Positions 49,005 to 59,713 of a stretch of DNA of 64,000 nucleotides are shown piece by piece. The notes beneath the pieces were generated by a model, which saw only the letters and a list, made by a program, of their open reading frames with translations, was not told where the DNA came from and ran no database searches. The translations under genes were made by a program, and so were the position numbers. The DNA is from Pseudomonas sp. GTDB lineage: Bacteria; Pseudomonadota; Gammaproteobacteria; Pseudomonadales; Pseudomonadaceae. The DNA lies in NCBI GenBank assembly GCA_007713455.1, contig VMRT01000013.1:1-64000 (forward strand), in the 5' to 3' direction. Every line of letters starts with the position of its first letter. The stretch's first letter is position 1.

Positions 49005-50153
49005 ATGAGCGCCACCACGTCCTCGTCTCCCGGTTCAGTGACCATCGAACAGGGCACGTCGCCGTTGCGCGCGCGCATCGCTGGTGACTGGACGCTCGCT
49101 CATTACGCGACGTTGCTGCGTGAGGTTAAACGACTAAGGGAGAGGATCGACGAGCGCAGCCCGGTCGAACTGAGTGAGCTAGGCGCGCTCGATACGGCCG
49201 GTGCGGGCCTGCTGGTGGAGCTGCTGGGCGCAGAGCGCATCGCCGCCATCGAAGCCTGGGCGCCGCAGTTGCCAGCCGAGCGCCTGGCGCTGCTGCGCAC
49301 CGTAGCGGCGGCGCTGGATCAGCCGGAAGCGGCCGAACCCGTGCGCGGCTACGCATTCGGCGACATTCTGGCCCACATCGGTGGCACGGTTGCCGCCGTG
49401 TGGAAGCAACAGCGCATGTTGCTGGGCTTTATCGGCCTGACCCTGCAAACCCTGCTAGTGACCCTGCCGCGACCGCGGCGCTGGCGAATGACGTCGCTAG
49501 CGGTGCATGTCGAGCAGACCGGTCTGGACGCCGTGCCAATCGTTGCGTTACTGACCTTTCTGGTCGGCGCGGTGGTGGCGTTTCTAGGCGCCACAGTGCT
49601 CGCCGATTTCGGTGCGACCATCTACACCGTCAACCTGGTGGGCTTTTCCTTCCTGCGCGAGTTCGGTGTGCTGCTGGCGGCGATTCTGCTTGCCGGGCGC
49701 AGCGCCAGCGCCTTCGCTGCGCAGATCGGTTCGATGAAATCGAACGAGGAGATCGACGCGATCCGCACCCTAGGTTTGAGCCCCATCGAGCTATTGGTGC
49801 TGCCGCGAGTGCTGGCGATGCTGATCACGCTGCCGATCCTGACCTTCGTCGGCATGCTCAGCGGCATCGCTGGCGGGCTGGTGGTGTGCGTCCTGGCGCT
49901 GGACATCTCGCCAACGATGTTCTTCAACATCATGGCGCGCGACATCGCCGTCAGCCATTTTCTGGTCGGGCTGGGCAAGGCCCCGGTGTTCGCCTTTGTG
50001 ATCGCGGTGATCGGTTGCCTGGAAGGCTTCAAGGTCACCGGCAGCGCCCAATCAGTTGGCGAGCACACCACTTCAAGCGTGGTCCAGGCGATCTTCATGG
50101 TGATCCTGCTGGATGCCATCGCCGCGCTGTTCTTCATGGAGATGGGCTGGTGA
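49005..50153 (+). CDS. MlaE-family ABC permease with N-terminal STAS-like domain
   Basis: A 382-residue inner membrane permease of an MCE-type phospholipid or hydrophobic-solute transporter. An N-terminal STAS-like domain (residues about 20-95, LSELGALDTAGAGLLVELLG) replaces a separate MlaB. The MlaE domain follows, with FLREFGVLLAAILLAGRSAS, GSMKSNEEIDAIRTLG and LPRVLAMLITLPILT. The start is uncertain: a TTG nine bases upstream has a better-spaced AGG, whereas this ATG has only a weak GAAG. It heads a four-gene operon. Confidence 0.9.
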   Translation: MSATTSSSPGSVTIEQGTSPLRARIAGDWTLAHYATLLREVKRLRERIDERSPVELSELGALDTAGAGLLVELLGAERIAAIEAWAPQLPAERLALLRTVAAALDQPEAAEPVRGYAFGDILAHIGGTVAAVWKQQRMLLGFIGLTLQTLLVTLPRPRRWRMTSLAVHVEQTGLDAVPIVALLTFLVGAVVAFLGATVLADFGATIYTVNLVGFSFLREFGVLLAAILLAGRSASAFAAQIGSMKSNEEIDAIRTLGLSPIELLVLPRVLAMLITLPILTFVGMLSGIAGGLVVCVLALDISPTMFFNIMARDIAVSHFLVGLGKAPVFAFVIAVIGCLEGFKVTGSAQSVGEHTTSSVVQAIFMVILLDAIAALFFMEMGW

Positions 50154-50935
50154 CGAGCAACGACGCGCTGATACAGGTACGCGGACTGGTCAATCGCTTT
50201 GGCAGCCAGACCGTGCACGAGAACCTCGACCTGGATATTCGTCGCGGCGAGATCCTCGGCGTCGTCGGCGGTTCGGGGACCGGTAAATCAGTGCTGCTGC
50301 GCAGCATCGTCGGCCTGCGCCGTCCGAATGCCGGCAGTGTGACGGTATTCGGCGAGAATTTGCTGGAGCTGTCGGCCGAGCGCCGTTCCCAGGTGGAGCG
50401 GCGCTTCGGTGTGCTGTTCCAGCGTGGCGCGCTGTTCACCTCGCTGAATCTGCAGGAGAACGTCGCCCTCTCGCTGATCGAGCACGCCGGCCTCGAGCGC
50501 AAGGATGCCGAGCACCTGGCGCGCTTGAAACTGGCGCTGGCTGGCCTGCCGGCGGACGCCGCCTGCAAATACCCCGACGAGCTGTCCGGCGGCATGGTCA
50601 AACGTGCCGCACTAGCCCGCGCGCTGGCGCTCGACCCGGAAGTGCTGTTCCTCGACGAGCCCACCGCCGGCCTCGACCCCATCGGCGCGGCGGCCTTCGA
50701 CCAGCTGATCCTGACCCTGCGCGATGCGCTGGGCCTGAGCGTATTTCTGGTGACTCACGATCTGGATACGCTCTACACCATCTGCGACCGGGTCGCCGTG
50801 CTGTCGCGCAAGCGCGTGTTGGTGGCCGATCGCCTGGAGGTGGTGGAAGCCACCGACGACGCCTGGATCCGCGACTACTTCCACGGCCCACGTGGCCGGG
50901 CGGCGCAACAGGCTGCCGACTTGCAGGAGAACTGA
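50150..50935 (+). CDS. MlaF-like ABC ATPase
   Basis: A 261-residue ATPase of the MCE transporter. Walker A is GGSGTGKS, the signature is LSGGMVKRAALARA, Walker B is VLFLDEPTAGLDP, and the switch His is in LVTHDLD. The start is a GTG that overlaps the permease stop (GTGA), so translation is coupled. Two bases separate its stop from the MCE gene start region. Confidence 0.94.
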   Translation: MTSNDALIQVRGLVNRFGSQTVHENLDLDIRRGEILGVVGGSGTGKSVLLRSIVGLRRPNAGSVTVFGENLLELSAERRSQVERRFGVLFQRGALFTSLNLQENVALSLIEHAGLERKDAEHLARLKLALAGLPADAACKYPDELSGGMVKRAALARALALDPEVLFLDEPTAGLDPIGAAAFDQLILTLRDALGLSVFLVTHDLDTLYTICDRVAVLSRKRVLVADRLEVVEATDDAWIRDYFHGPRGRAAQQAADLQEN

Positions 50936-50936
50936 C

Positions 50937-51875
50937 ATGGAAACCCGCGCCCATCACGTGCTGATCGGCCTGTTCACCGTCCTGGCAGTCGGCGGCGCCC
51001 TGCTGTTCGCCCTCTGGCTGGGTAAGTCGAGCATGGATCGCGAATACAACTATTACGAGATCAGCTTCAATCGCGCGGTCAGCGGGCTGTCCAACGGCAG
51101 CTCTGTGGAGTACAGCGGCATCAAGGTCGGTGACGTCGAAGCGCTGTGGCTCGAGCCGGACGACCCGCGCAAGGTGCGGGCGCGCATCCGCGTCTATTCC
51201 GGCACGCCGATCAAGCAGGACACCCGCGCCCGTCTGGCTCTGGCCAACATCACCGGCAGCATGATCATCCAGCTGCACAGCGGCACGCCGCAGAGCCCGC
51301 CGCTGGAGGGCAAGCGCGGCGAGCCGCCGCTGATCATCGCCGACCCATCGCCGCTGAGCGCGCTGCTGGAGAACGGCGAAGACCTGATGACCAACATCAA
51401 CAACCTGCTGCGCAGCGCCAACCTGATGCTCTCCGAAGACAATGCCGGTCTCATCGGCCGCACCCTGGCCAATCTGGAACAGGCGACCAGCGTGCTGGCC
51501 GAGCAACGGGGCGATCTCAGCGAAGCGCTGACCCAGCTCGGGCAACTGGGGCAGCAGACCAACACCGCACTGGCGGAAATCACCCGCCTGACCCAGAACG
51601 CCAACGGCCTGATCGACGATGAAGGACGCCAACTGCTGAGCAGCGCGGGTGAATCGATGGCCGCGCTGGAGCGTGCCACCTCGCGCTTGGACTCGCTGCT
51701 GTCCGACAACCAGGGCGCGCTGAACAACGGCCTGCAGGGCTTCAGCGACCTCGGTCCGGCAATCAACGAGCTACGCGGCACGCTCGGCGCGCTGCGTCGC
51801 GTCACCCAGCGCCTCGAAGACAACCCGAGCGGCTTCCTGCTCGGCCGCGAAAAGATTCAGGAGTTCACCCCATGA
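50937..51875 (+). CDS. MlaD-like MCE-domain substrate-binding protein
   Basis: A 312-residue protein with one N-terminal transmembrane segment (HHVLIGLFTVLAVGGALLFA) and one MCE domain (YNYYEISFNRAVSGLSNGSS, VEYSGIKVGDV, residues about 38-120). A long helical, coiled-coil tail follows. MCE proteins form hexameric rings or tubes that move lipids across the periplasm. AGGAG precedes the start. Confidence 0.93.
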   Translation: METRAHHVLIGLFTVLAVGGALLFALWLGKSSMDREYNYYEISFNRAVSGLSNGSSVEYSGIKVGDVEALWLEPDDPRKVRARIRVYSGTPIKQDTRARLALANITGSMIIQLHSGTPQSPPLEGKRGEPPLIIADPSPLSALLENGEDLMTNINNLLRSANLMLSEDNAGLIGRTLANLEQATSVLAEQRGDLSEALTQLGQLGQQTNTALAEITRLTQNANGLIDDEGRQLLSSAGESMAALERATSRLDSLLSDNQGALNNGLQGFSDLGPAINELRGTLGALRRVTQRLEDNPSGFLLGREKIQEFTP

Positions 51876-52498
51876 GCCGCCTAGCGCTGTTCCGCCCCCT
51901 CGCCCTCGCGACGCTGTTCGGCACGCTTTCGGCCTGCACCTTGCTGCCCGACGCCGAACCAATCCGGGTGTTTCTGCTGCCGACCGGCGACGTGCCGGCA
52001 AATCAGTCCACTGGCACCTTGCGCCAGGCACTGCGTATTCATACCCCCCATGCAAGCCGCATCCTTGCCGGGCCACGCATCGCCGTGGTGCCGAACGGCA
52101 ACCAGATCAGCAGCTATCAGGGCGCGCGCTGGGGCGATGCGGCACCGACGCTACTGCGCGACCGCTTGGTCGAGCAGTTCAGGCAAGGCGGGCAGGCAGC
52201 GGCAGTGAGCAATGAGGAAAGCAACCTGTTCGCCGAGCTGGAGCTGTTCAGCGATCTGAGGGCGTTTCAAAGCGAATACATCGACGGCCGCCCTCATGTG
52301 CGGATCCGTCTCGACGCGCAGCTCGCCTCGACCGCTGACCAGCGGATTCTCGCCAGTCGCCGCTTCGACATTCTCCAGCCCGCCCACAGCCCACAACTGG
52401 AAAGCGTCGTCGATGCCTTCGCCCAGGCCAGCGACGAGCTGAGTCAGCAGTTGCAAGACTGGGTCGTGGCGGTAGCAAAAAGCCATCCTGCGCAGTGA
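51872..52498 (+). CDS. ABC-type transport auxiliary lipoprotein (PqiC/LetC-like)
   Basis: A 208-residue outer-membrane lipoprotein with a lipobox LSAC (Cys 22) and the auxiliary-component fold (IRVFLLPTGDV, GPRIAVVPNGNQISSYQGAR, WGDAAPTLLRDRLVEQFRQ). It overlaps the MCE gene by four bases (ATGA). It probably docks the MCE tube at the outer membrane. The operon has this lipoprotein instead of MlaC and MlaB, which is closer to the Pqi/Yeb-type layout. Confidence 0.9.
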   Translation: MSRLALFRPLALATLFGTLSACTLLPDAEPIRVFLLPTGDVPANQSTGTLRQALRIHTPHASRILAGPRIAVVPNGNQISSYQGARWGDAAPTLLRDRLVEQFRQGGQAAAVSNEESNLFAELELFSDLRAFQSEYIDGRPHVRIRLDAQLASTADQRILASRRFDILQPAHSPQLESVVDAFAQASDELSQQLQDWVVAVAKSHPAQ

Positions 52499-52615
52499 AA
52501 ACCGGCGAAAAAGTCGATTAAAGGCGCTGAACCGCAGTTTTATTGACTCAGGCTAAGCGTAACCTTCAGGGCAATCGCTTAGCATGCGAACTATCGCTTC
52601 ACGTAAGGAACGCCC

Positions 52616-53692
52616 ATGAAAGCGCCAGCCCAGAAAAATCTTCGACGGGTGCTGTTCGCGCTCGTCGCGCTCGTGGTAATCGGCCTGCTGGCATGGTCGG
52701 AGTTGCGCACGGATGGCTTGGGCGAGGGCTTTGCCAGCGGCAACGGCCGGATCGAGGCCACCGAGATCGATGTGGCGACCAAGCTCGGTGGTCGCATCCG
52801 CGAGATCACCGTCGACGAGGGCGACTTCGTCCAGCCGGGCCAGATCATCGCGCGCATGGATACCGAAGTGCTCGACGCCCAGCTCAACCAGGCCCGCGCC
52901 CAGGTGCGCCAGGCGGAAAACGCCATCCTCACCGCCCAGGCGCTGGTTACCCAGCGCGAGAGCGAGAAGGCCACGGCCGAAGCGGTGGTGCTGCAACGGC
53001 GCGCCGAGCTGACCGCCGCGCAGAAACGCCACCAACGTACCAAGACGCTGGTCGACCGCAACGCCATGCCGCGCCAGCAGTTGGACGACGACCTCGCCGC
53101 CATGCAGAGCGCCCAGGCCGCGCTGGCCGCCTCCCGCGCACAGGTGCTGTCCGCCGACGCCGGCATCGCCGCCGCCAGGTCCCAGGTCATCGAAGCGCAA
53201 TCTGCACTGGAGGCGGCACAGGCCAGCGTGGTTCGGCTGCAGGCGGACATCACGGATAGCGAACTGAAGACCGATCGCGTGGCGCGCGTGCAGTACCGCG
53301 TGGCGCAACCGGGCGAGGTACTCGGCGCCGGAGGCAAGCTGCTCAATCTGGTCGACCTGGCCGACGTCTACATGACCTTCTTCCTCCCCGAGCGCCAGGC
53401 CGGCCGGGTGGCGATGGGCAGCGAGGTGCGCCTGGTGATCGATGCGGCGCCACAGTACGTGATTCCCGCCAAGGTCACTTATGTCGCCAGCGTCGCGCAG
53501 TTCACGCCGAAGACGGTGGAAACCGAGAGCGAGCGCGAGAAGCTGATGTTCCGGGTCAAGGCGCGGATCGATCCGGAACTCCTGAGAAAACACATGGAGC
53601 AGGTCAAGACCGGGCTGCCCGGAATGGCCTATCTGAAGCTTGACGCTGACGCCGAATGGCCGGCGCACCTGCAGATCAATGTCGGCAAATGA
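52616..53692 (+). CDS. HlyD-family periplasmic adaptor (YhiI-like)
   Basis: A 358-residue membrane fusion protein: one N-terminal transmembrane segment, a lipoyl half-motif ([20 protein letters not shown]), a long alpha-hairpin with Ala-rich heptads (residues about 95-215), then [20 protein letters not shown] and a beta-barrel. The turn before VQYRVA usually reads like PRDGR but here is TDRVAR, so the second lipoyl half looks altered without a change in length. It is translationally coupled (ATGA) to the RbbA-like gene and should join the exporter to an outer-membrane channel. Confidence 0.93.
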   Translation: MKAPAQKNLRRVLFALVALVVIGLLAWSELRTDGLGEGFASGNGRIEATEIDVATKLGGRIREITVDEGDFVQPGQIIARMDTEVLDAQLNQARAQVRQAENAILTAQALVTQRESEKATAEAVVLQRRAELTAAQKRHQRTKTLVDRNAMPRQQLDDDLAAMQSAQAALAASRAQVLSADAGIAAARSQVIEAQSALEAAQASVVRLQADITDSELKTDRVARVQYRVAQPGEVLGAGGKLLNLVDLADVYMTFFLPERQAGRVAMGSEVRLVIDAAPQYVIPAKVTYVASVAQFTPKTVETESEREKLMFRVKARIDPELLRKHMEQVKTGLPGMAYLKLDADAEWPAHLQINVGK

Positions 53693-56430
53693 ACCAGTCT
53701 CCTGACCCGGTCGCCGAGATCAGCGGAGTCAGCCTGCTGTACGGCAAGACCCGCGCGCTGGACGACCTCAGCCTGTCGCTGCCGGCGCGCTGCATGGTCG
53801 GCCTGATCGGCCCGGACGGGGTCGGCAAGTCGAGCCTGCTGGCGCTGATCGCCGGTGCGCGCAAGTTGCAGCAGGGCCATGTGCAGGTGCTCGACGGCGA
53901 CATGGGCGATGCCGGCCACCGCCGCGCGGTCTGCCCGCGCATCGCCTACATGCCCCAGGGGCTGGGCAAGAATCTCTACCCGACGCTGACGGTGTTCGAG
54001 AACCTCGAGTTCTTCGGCCGGCTGTTCGGCCAGGACGCCGAAGAGCGCCACTGGCGCATCGCCGAACTGACCCGCAGCACGGGCCTCGCGCCCTTCGTCG
54101 AGCGCCCGGCGGGCAAGCTCTCCGGCGGCATGAAGCAAAAGCTCGGCCTCTGCTGCGCCCTGATCCACGACCCCGACCTGCTGATCCTCGATGAACCCAC
54201 CACCGGCGTCGACCCGCTGTCGCGCGCGCAATTCTGGGAGCTGATCGAGCGCATCCGCAGTGAGCGCCCGCAGATGAGCGTATTGGTCGCTACCGCCTAC
54301 ATGGACGAGGCGCAGCGCTTCGACCATCTGGTGGCGATGGACGCCGGCCAGGTGCTGGCCACCGGCACACCGGCCGAGCTGCTGGCGCGCACCGGCAGCG
54401 ACTCGCTGGAGCAGGCCTTTATCCGCCTGCTGCCGGAAGCCAAGCGCAGCCAGCATCGCGAACTGGTCATTCCGCCACAGCCGCACAGTGACAGCATCGC
54501 CATCGAGGCCCACGGCCTGACCATGCGTTTCGGCGATTTCGTCGCGGTGGACCAGGTCAATTTCCGCATCTCCCGCGGCGAAATCTTCGGCTTCCTCGGC
54601 TCCAATGGCTGCGGCAAGACCACCACCATGAAGATGCTCACCGGCCTGCTGCCGGCCAGCGAGGGCGACGCCCTGCTGTTCGGCAAACCGGTGGACCCGC
54701 ACGACATGCAGACCCGCCAGCGGGTCGGCTACATGTCCCAGGCCTTCTCGCTGTACAGCGAGCTGACGGTGCTGCAGAACCTCGAGCTGCATGCGCGACT
54801 GTTCCACCTGCCGGTGGAGCGGCGCGCCACGCGCATTCAGGAGATGCTCACCCGCTTCGATCTCACCGGCGATGCCGAAAGCCTGCCGAGCAGCCTGCCG
54901 CTGGGCGTGCGCCAGCGCCTGTCGCTGGCCGTGGCGGTGATCCACAACCCGGAAATCCTCATCCTCGACGAGCCCACCTCCGGGGTCGATCCGGTGGCGC
55001 GCGATGGCTTCTGGGAGTTGCTGGTGCAGCTGTCCCGCGAGGACGGCGTGACCATCTTCATCTCCACCCACTTCATGAACGAGGCACTGCGCTGCGACCG
55101 CATCTCGCTGATGCATGCCGGACGGGTGCTCGATAGCGACACGCCGCAGGCGCTGATGGCCAAGCGCGGCCTGCCGACGCTGGAAGAGACCTTTATCGCC
55201 TACCTGGAGGAAGCCGCCGCCGCACATGCCGCCGACCAGCCAGCAGCGCCGCCTGCCGCGACGCGCAACCCGATCCAACCGGCCGGCAACAATGCCCGTC
55301 AGGCCCGCTTCAGCCTGCGCCGCCTGCTCAGCTACACCCGTCGCGAAGCCATGGAACTGCGCCGCGACCCGATCCGCGCCACGCTGGCGATGCTCGGCAG
55401 CGTGCTGCTGATGTTCATCATGGGCTACGGCGTCAGCTTCGACGTGGAGAACCTGACCTATGCCGTGCTCGACCGCGACCAGACCACCACCAGCCAGCAC
55501 TACCTGCTGAACATGGCCGGCTCGCGCTACTTCATCGAGCAGGCGCCGCTGGCCAACCATGCCGAGCTGGACCAGCGCATGCGCAGCAACGACATCAGCC
55601 TGGCGGTGGAGATTCCGCCGAACTTCGGCCGCGACCTCAAGCGCGGCGCTGTGCCGCAAGTCGCGTTCTGGATCGATGGCGCCATGCCGATGCGCGCCGA
55701 CACCATCAAGGGCTATGTGCAAGGCATCCACCTCAACTACTTGCAGCAGCTGGCCCGCGAGGCGGGCGTCGACGGGCAGCTGGCACCGGCTGACGTGGCC
55801 ATTCGTTATCGCTACAACCCGGACGTGCAGAGCCTGCCAGCCATGGCACCGGCGATGATCCCGCTGCTCCTGATGATGATCCCGGCGATGCTCACCGCCC
55901 TCGGCGTGGTGCGCGAAAAGGAACTGGGCTCGATCACCAATTTCTACGTCACGCCGACCACCCGCCTGGAATTTTTGCTCGGCAAGCAGCTGCCCTACAT
56001 CGCGCTGGGCATGTTCAATTTCGCCACCCTGGCGCTGCTGGCGGTGTTCGTCTTCGGTATTCCGATCAAGGGCAGCATCCTCACCCTCTGCCTCGGCGCC
56101 CTGCTCTACGTGACCTGCGCCACCGGCCTGGGCCTGCTGATGTCGTCGATATTGAACAGCCAGATCGCGGCGATCTTCGGCACCACAATCGTCACCCTGC
56201 TGCCGGCCATCCAGTTCTCCGGACTGATCCACCCGGTTTCGGCGATGGAGGGCGCCGGCGCCTTCATCGGCAAGCTCTACCCGACCAGCCACTTCCTGAT
56301 CATCAGCCGCGGGGTATTCTCCAAGGCGCTCGGGCTGGCCGAGCTGTACCCCTATTTCATTCCCATGCTGCTGGCGATCCCGCTGCTGACCCTGCTCAGC
56401 GTCGCCGGCCTGCGCAAGCAGGAGAAATGA
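53689..56430 (+). CDS. rbbA: RbbA-like fused ABC transporter (two ATPase domains plus ABC-2 membrane domain)
   Basis: A 913-residue protein with two tandem ATPase domains: Walker A GPDGVGKS (about 41-48) with [10 protein letters not shown] and [13 protein letters not shown], and Walker [10 protein letters not shown] (about 304) with [12 protein letters not shown] and [13 protein letters not shown]. The second signature is degenerate (LPLGV in place of LSGG). A C-terminal ABC-2 membrane domain follows ([20 protein letters not shown] and on). It matches E. coli RbbA/YhiH in length and layout, with yhiI- and yhhJ-like neighbours. RbbA has been reported as a ribosome-associated ATPase, but this context looks like an exporter. 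Confidence 0.93.
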   Translation: MNQSPDPVAEISGVSLLYGKTRALDDLSLSLPARCMVGLIGPDGVGKSSLLALIAGARKLQQGHVQVLDGDMGDAGHRRAVCPRIAYMPQGLGKNLYPTLTVFENLEFFGRLFGQDAEERHWRIAELTRSTGLAPFVERPAGKLSGGMKQKLGLCCALIHDPDLLILDEPTTGVDPLSRAQFWELIERIRSERPQMSVLVATAYMDEAQRFDHLVAMDAGQVLATGTPAELLARTGSDSLEQAFIRLLPEAKRSQHRELVIPPQPHSDSIAIEAHGLTMRFGDFVAVDQVNFRISRGEIFGFLGSNGCGKTTTMKMLTGLLPASEGDALLFGKPVDPHDMQTRQRVGYMSQAFSLYSELTVLQNLELHARLFHLPVERRATRIQEMLTRFDLTGDAESLPSSLPLGVRQRLSLAVAVIHNPEILILDEPTSGVDPVARDGFWELLVQLSREDGVTIFISTHFMNEALRCDRISLMHAGRVLDSDTPQALMAKRGLPTLEETFIAYLEEAAAAHAADQPAAPPAATRNPIQPAGNNARQARFSLRRLLSYTRREAMELRRDPIRATLAMLGSVLLMFIMGYGVSFDVENLTYAVLDRDQTTTSQHYLLNMAGSRYFIEQAPLANHAELDQRMRSNDISLAVEIPPNFGRDLKRGAVPQVAFWIDGAMPMRADTIKGYVQGIHLNYLQQLAREAGVDGQLAPADVAIRYRYNPDVQSLPAMAPAMIPLLLMMIPAMLTALGVVREKELGSITNFYVTPTTRLEFLLGKQLPYIALGMFNFATLALLAVFVFGIPIKGSILTLCLGALLYVTCATGLGLLMSSILNSQIAAIFGTTIVTLLPAIQFSGLIHPVSAMEGAGAFIGKLYPTSHFLIISRGVFSKALGLAELYPYFIPMLLAIPLLTLLSVAGLRKQEK

Positions 56431-56431
56431 C

Positions 56432-57559
56432 ATGGGCGGCCTGCGACGCAAACTCGGCAACATCTTCCAGCTCGGCCTCAAGGAGCTGCGCAGCCTCTAC
56501 CGCGACCCGGCGATGCTGGTGCTGATCATCTATTCGTTCACCCTGGCCATCTACGAAGGTGCCACCGCTGTGCCTGAGGCACCGCACCGGGCGAGCATCG
56601 CGGTGGTCGACGAGGATCGCTCGCAAGCCTCGCTGCGCATCATCAACGCCTTTCAACTGCCCTATTTCATCGAGCCGAAAGCGATCAGCCTGCAGGAAAT
56701 GGACAGCGGCATGGACGATGGCCTCTACACCTTCACCCTGAACATTCCGCCGCGCTTCCAGCAGGACCTGCTCGCCGGCCGCCAGCCGACCATCCAGCTC
56801 AACGTCGATGCCACCCAGGTCAGCCAGGCCTTCACCGGCGCCGGGCATATCCAGCAGATCATCGCCAGCGAAACCGCCGAGTTCGTCCGTCGCTACCGCA
56901 GCAACGACGCACTGCCGGTCGAAGCGGTGGTGCGCACCGCGTTCAACCCCAACCTGAGCCGCGCCTGGTTCGGCGCGGTGAACGAGGTGATCAACCAGAT
57001 CACCATGCTGGCGATCATCCTCACCGGCGCGGCGCTGATCCGCGAGCGCGAACACGGCACCATCGAGCACCTGCTGGTGATGCCGGTGACGCCATTCGAA
57101 ATCATGGTCGGCAAGGTCTGGGCGATGGGCCTGGTGGTGCTGGCCGCAGCCGCGTTCGCCCTGCGCTTCGTGGTAGAAGGCTGGCTGGACATCCCGATCC
57201 AGGGCTCGCTGTGGCTGTTCGCCGGCGGCGCGGCGCTGCACCTGTTCGCCGCCACCTCCATGGGCATCTTCTTCGGCACGGTGGCGCGCTCCATGCCGCA
57301 GCTGGGCCTGCTGGTGATCCTCACGCTGATCCCGCTGCAAATCCTCTCCGGCGGGGTGACGCCGCGCGAGAGCATGCCGGAGCTGGTGCAGAACATCATG
57401 CTGGTGGCACCCACCACGCATTTCGTCGAGCTGGCCCAGGCGATCCTGTTCCGCAGCGCCGGCCCGTCCATCGTCTGGCCACAGCTGCTCGCGCTGGGCG
57501 TGATCGGCACGGTGTTCTTTCTTGGCGCGCTATCGCGACTACGGGTGTCGTTGCGCTAG
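56432..57559 (+). CDS. yhhJ: ABC-2 type permease (YhhJ-like)
   Basis: A 375-residue membrane protein with one N-terminal and about five C-terminal transmembrane segments and a large periplasmic domain between them. REREHGTIEHLLVMPVTPFE and LSGGVTPRESMPELVQNIML are typical of ABC-2 drug-type exporters. It starts one base after the RbbA-like gene and completes the tripartite exporter operon. Substrate unknown. Confidence 0.92.
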   Translation: MGGLRRKLGNIFQLGLKELRSLYRDPAMLVLIIYSFTLAIYEGATAVPEAPHRASIAVVDEDRSQASLRIINAFQLPYFIEPKAISLQEMDSGMDDGLYTFTLNIPPRFQQDLLAGRQPTIQLNVDATQVSQAFTGAGHIQQIIASETAEFVRRYRSNDALPVEAVVRTAFNPNLSRAWFGAVNEVINQITMLAIILTGAALIREREHGTIEHLLVMPVTPFEIMVGKVWAMGLVVLAAAAFALRFVVEGWLDIPIQGSLWLFAGGAALHLFAATSMGIFFGTVARSMPQLGLLVILTLIPLQILSGGVTPRESMPELVQNIMLVAPTTHFVELAQAILFRSAGPSIVWPQLLALGVIGTVFFLGALSRLRVSLR

Positions 57560-57651
57560 CGGCTACGCTTCCTTCAATACGCCCGCCTCGCCAGGCCAAC
57601 CGCTCTAGCCCAGAGCTTTATGGCATCACGCCAGCATCCTGTGTTTATGTT

Positions 57652-57669
57652 GGTAACCACACGGTTACC
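57652..57669. promoter_or_regulatory. Inverted repeat upstream of rfbB
   Basis: GGTAACC-ACAC-GGTTACC is an 18-bp perfect dyad in the 214-bp gap before rfbB. It could be an operator for the rfb operon or a transcript-end stem of the yhhJ-like gene. There is no T-tract. Confidence 0.4.
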
Positions 57670-57773
57670 CAACGCCCCGAAGCGCTCGGGAATTTTTGTA
57701 TCAGTGGCCGGTCTATCGTGCCGACATGCTAAGAGCCTGACGCTCGACAGCGCGCCAAGGAAGCCCCATCACT

Positions 57774-58844
57774 ATGCGCATTCTCGTTACTGGCGGAGCC
57801 GGATTCATCGGCTCCGCACTGATCCGCCATCTCATTCTCGATACCGAGCACAGCGTGCTCAACCTGGACAAACTGACCTATGCCGGCAACCTGGAGTCGC
57901 TGGCAGCCGTGGAAGACAACCCGCGCTATCAGTTCCTCCAGGCCGACATCGCCGATCGTGAGCGGGTCAGCGAGGCGCTGCTGGAGTTCCAGCCGGACGC
58001 CATCATGCATCTGGCCGCCGAGTCCCACGTCGACCGCTCCATCGACGGCCCGGCCGAATTCATCCAGACCAACATCGTCGGCACCTATCAGCTGCTCGAG
58101 GCCACCCGCGCCTACTGGCAGAGCCTGCCGGTCGAGCGGCGCGAGGCCTTCCGCTTCCACCACATCTCCACCGACGAGGTCTATGGCGACCTGCATGGCG
58201 TCGACGACCTGTTCACCGAGACCACACCCTACGCGCCCAGCTCGCCCTACTCGGCCAGCAAGGCCTCGTCGGATCACCTGGTGCGGGCCTGGCAGCGTAC
58301 CTACGGGCTGCCGGTGCTGATCACCAACTGCTCGAACAACTATGGGCCGTTCCACTTCCCCGAGAAGCTGATCCCGCTGGTGATCCTCAATGCCCTCGAT
58401 GGCAAGCCGCTGCCGGTCTACGGCGATGGCTCGCAGATCCGCGACTGGCTGTTCGTCGAAGACCACGCCCGCGCGCTGTTCAAGGTTGTCAGCGAAGGTG
58501 TGGTCGGCGAGACCTACAACATCGGCGGCCACAACGAGCAGAAGAACATCGAGGTGGTGCGCGGTATCTGCGCGCTGCTGGAGGAGCTGGCGCCGAGCAA
58601 GCCTGCCGGGCTTGCGCGCTATGAAGACCTGATCACCTTCGTCAAGGATCGCCCGGGCCACGACCTGCGCTACGCCATTGACGCCAGCAAGATCGAGCGT
58701 GAACTCGGCTGGGTTCCGCAGGAAACCTTCCAGACCGGCCTGCGCAAGACCGTGCAGTGGTACCTGGAAAACCTCGAATGGTGCCGTCGTGTTCAGGACG
58801 GCAGCTATCAACGCGAGCGCCTTGGCGCCCTGGAGAACGCATGA
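57774..58844 (+). CDS. rfbB: dTDP-glucose 4,6-dehydratase
   Basis: Second step of dTDP-L-rhamnose synthesis. The 356-residue SDR enzyme has the NAD-binding GGAGFIG near its start, [13 protein letters not shown] and the [15 protein letters not shown] active-site Yxxx[20 protein letters not shown] is also diagnostic. The stop overlaps the rfbA start (ATGA). First gene of an rfbBACD operon. Confidence 0.97.
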   Translation: MRILVTGGAGFIGSALIRHLILDTEHSVLNLDKLTYAGNLESLAAVEDNPRYQFLQADIADRERVSEALLEFQPDAIMHLAAESHVDRSIDGPAEFIQTNIVGTYQLLEATRAYWQSLPVERREAFRFHHISTDEVYGDLHGVDDLFTETTPYAPSSPYSASKASSDHLVRAWQRTYGLPVLITNCSNNYGPFHFPEKLIPLVILNALDGKPLPVYGDGSQIRDWLFVEDHARALFKVVSEGVVGETYNIGGHNEQKNIEVVRGICALLEELAPSKPAGLARYEDLITFVKDRPGHDLRYAIDASKIERELGWVPQETFQTGLRKTVQWYLENLEWCRRVQDGSYQRERLGALENA

Positions 58845-59713
58845 AAGGAATCATCCTCGCCGGAGGCTCCGGCACCCGTCTGCACCCCATCACCCTTGGC
58901 GTATCCAAGCAGCTCTTGCCGATCTACGACAAGCCGATGGCCTACTACCCGATTTCTGTGCTGATGCTCGCTGGCATCCGCGACATCCTGTTGATTTCCA
59001 CCCCGCAGGACCTGCCTCAGTACAAGAACCTGCTGGGCGACGGTAGCCAGTTCGGGGTCAATTTCAGCTATGCCGAGCAGCCCTCGCCGGATGGCCTGGC
59101 CCAGGCGTTCCTGATCGGTGAAGAATTCATCGGTGACGATTCGGTGTGCCTGATCCTCGGCGACAACATCTTCCACGGCCAGCACTTCACCGAGAAGCTG
59201 CAGCGCGCCGCCGCCCAGCCAAGCGGCGCTACCGTATTCGGCTACTGGGTCAAGGACCCGGAGCGCTTCGGCGTGATCGACTTCGATGAGAGCGGCAAAG
59301 CGCTGTCCATCGAGGAAAAGCCGAAGAAGCCGAAGTCCAGCTACGCGGTGACCGGCCTGTACTTCTACGACAACGACGTCATCGAGATCGCCAAGTCGAT
59401 CAAGCCCTCGCCACGCGGCGAGCTGGAGATCACCGACGTCAACATGGCCTACCTCGAACGCGGCGACCTCAACGTCGAGCGCTTCGGCCGTGGCTTCGCG
59501 TGGCTCGACACCGGTACCCACGACAGCCTGCTGGAAGCCTCGCAGTACGTGCAGACCATCGAACATCGCCAGGGTCTGAAGGTCGCCTGTCTGGAAGAGA
59601 TCGCCTACCAGAACAAGTGGATCGATCGCGAGCAGCTGCTGCGCCGCGCCGACGCTCTGGGCAAGACCGGCTACGGCCAGTACCTGTTCAAGCTGGCGGG
59701 TGAAGACGCATGA
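58841..59713 (+). CDS. rfbA: Glucose-1-phosphate thymidylyltransferase
   Basis: First step of dTDP-L-rhamnose synthesis, making dTDP-glucose. The 290-residue product shows [48 protein letters not shown] and [20 protein letters not shown]. The start overlaps rfbB by four bases, and the stop overlaps rfbC by four bases. Confidence 0.97.
   Translation: MKGIILAGGSGTRLHPITLGVSKQLLPIYDKPMAYYPISVLMLAGIRDILLISTPQDLPQYKNLLGDGSQFGVNFSYAEQPSPDGLAQAFLIGEEFIGDDSVCLILGDNIFHGQHFTEKLQRAAAQPSGATVFGYWVKDPERFGVIDFDESGKALSIEEKPKKPKSSYAVTGLYFYDNDVIEIAKSIKPSPRGELEITDVNMAYLERGDLNVERFGRGFAWLDTGTHDSLLEASQYVQTIEHRQGLKVACLEEIAYQNKWIDREQLLRRADALGKTGYGQYLFKLAGEDA

Noticed and set aside
53629..56481. A 950-codon open frame antisense to the RbbA-like gene
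   Set aside because: Same cause: rich in Gln, His, Ala and Gly with no motif or plausible start; the sense strand has complete ABC motifs.
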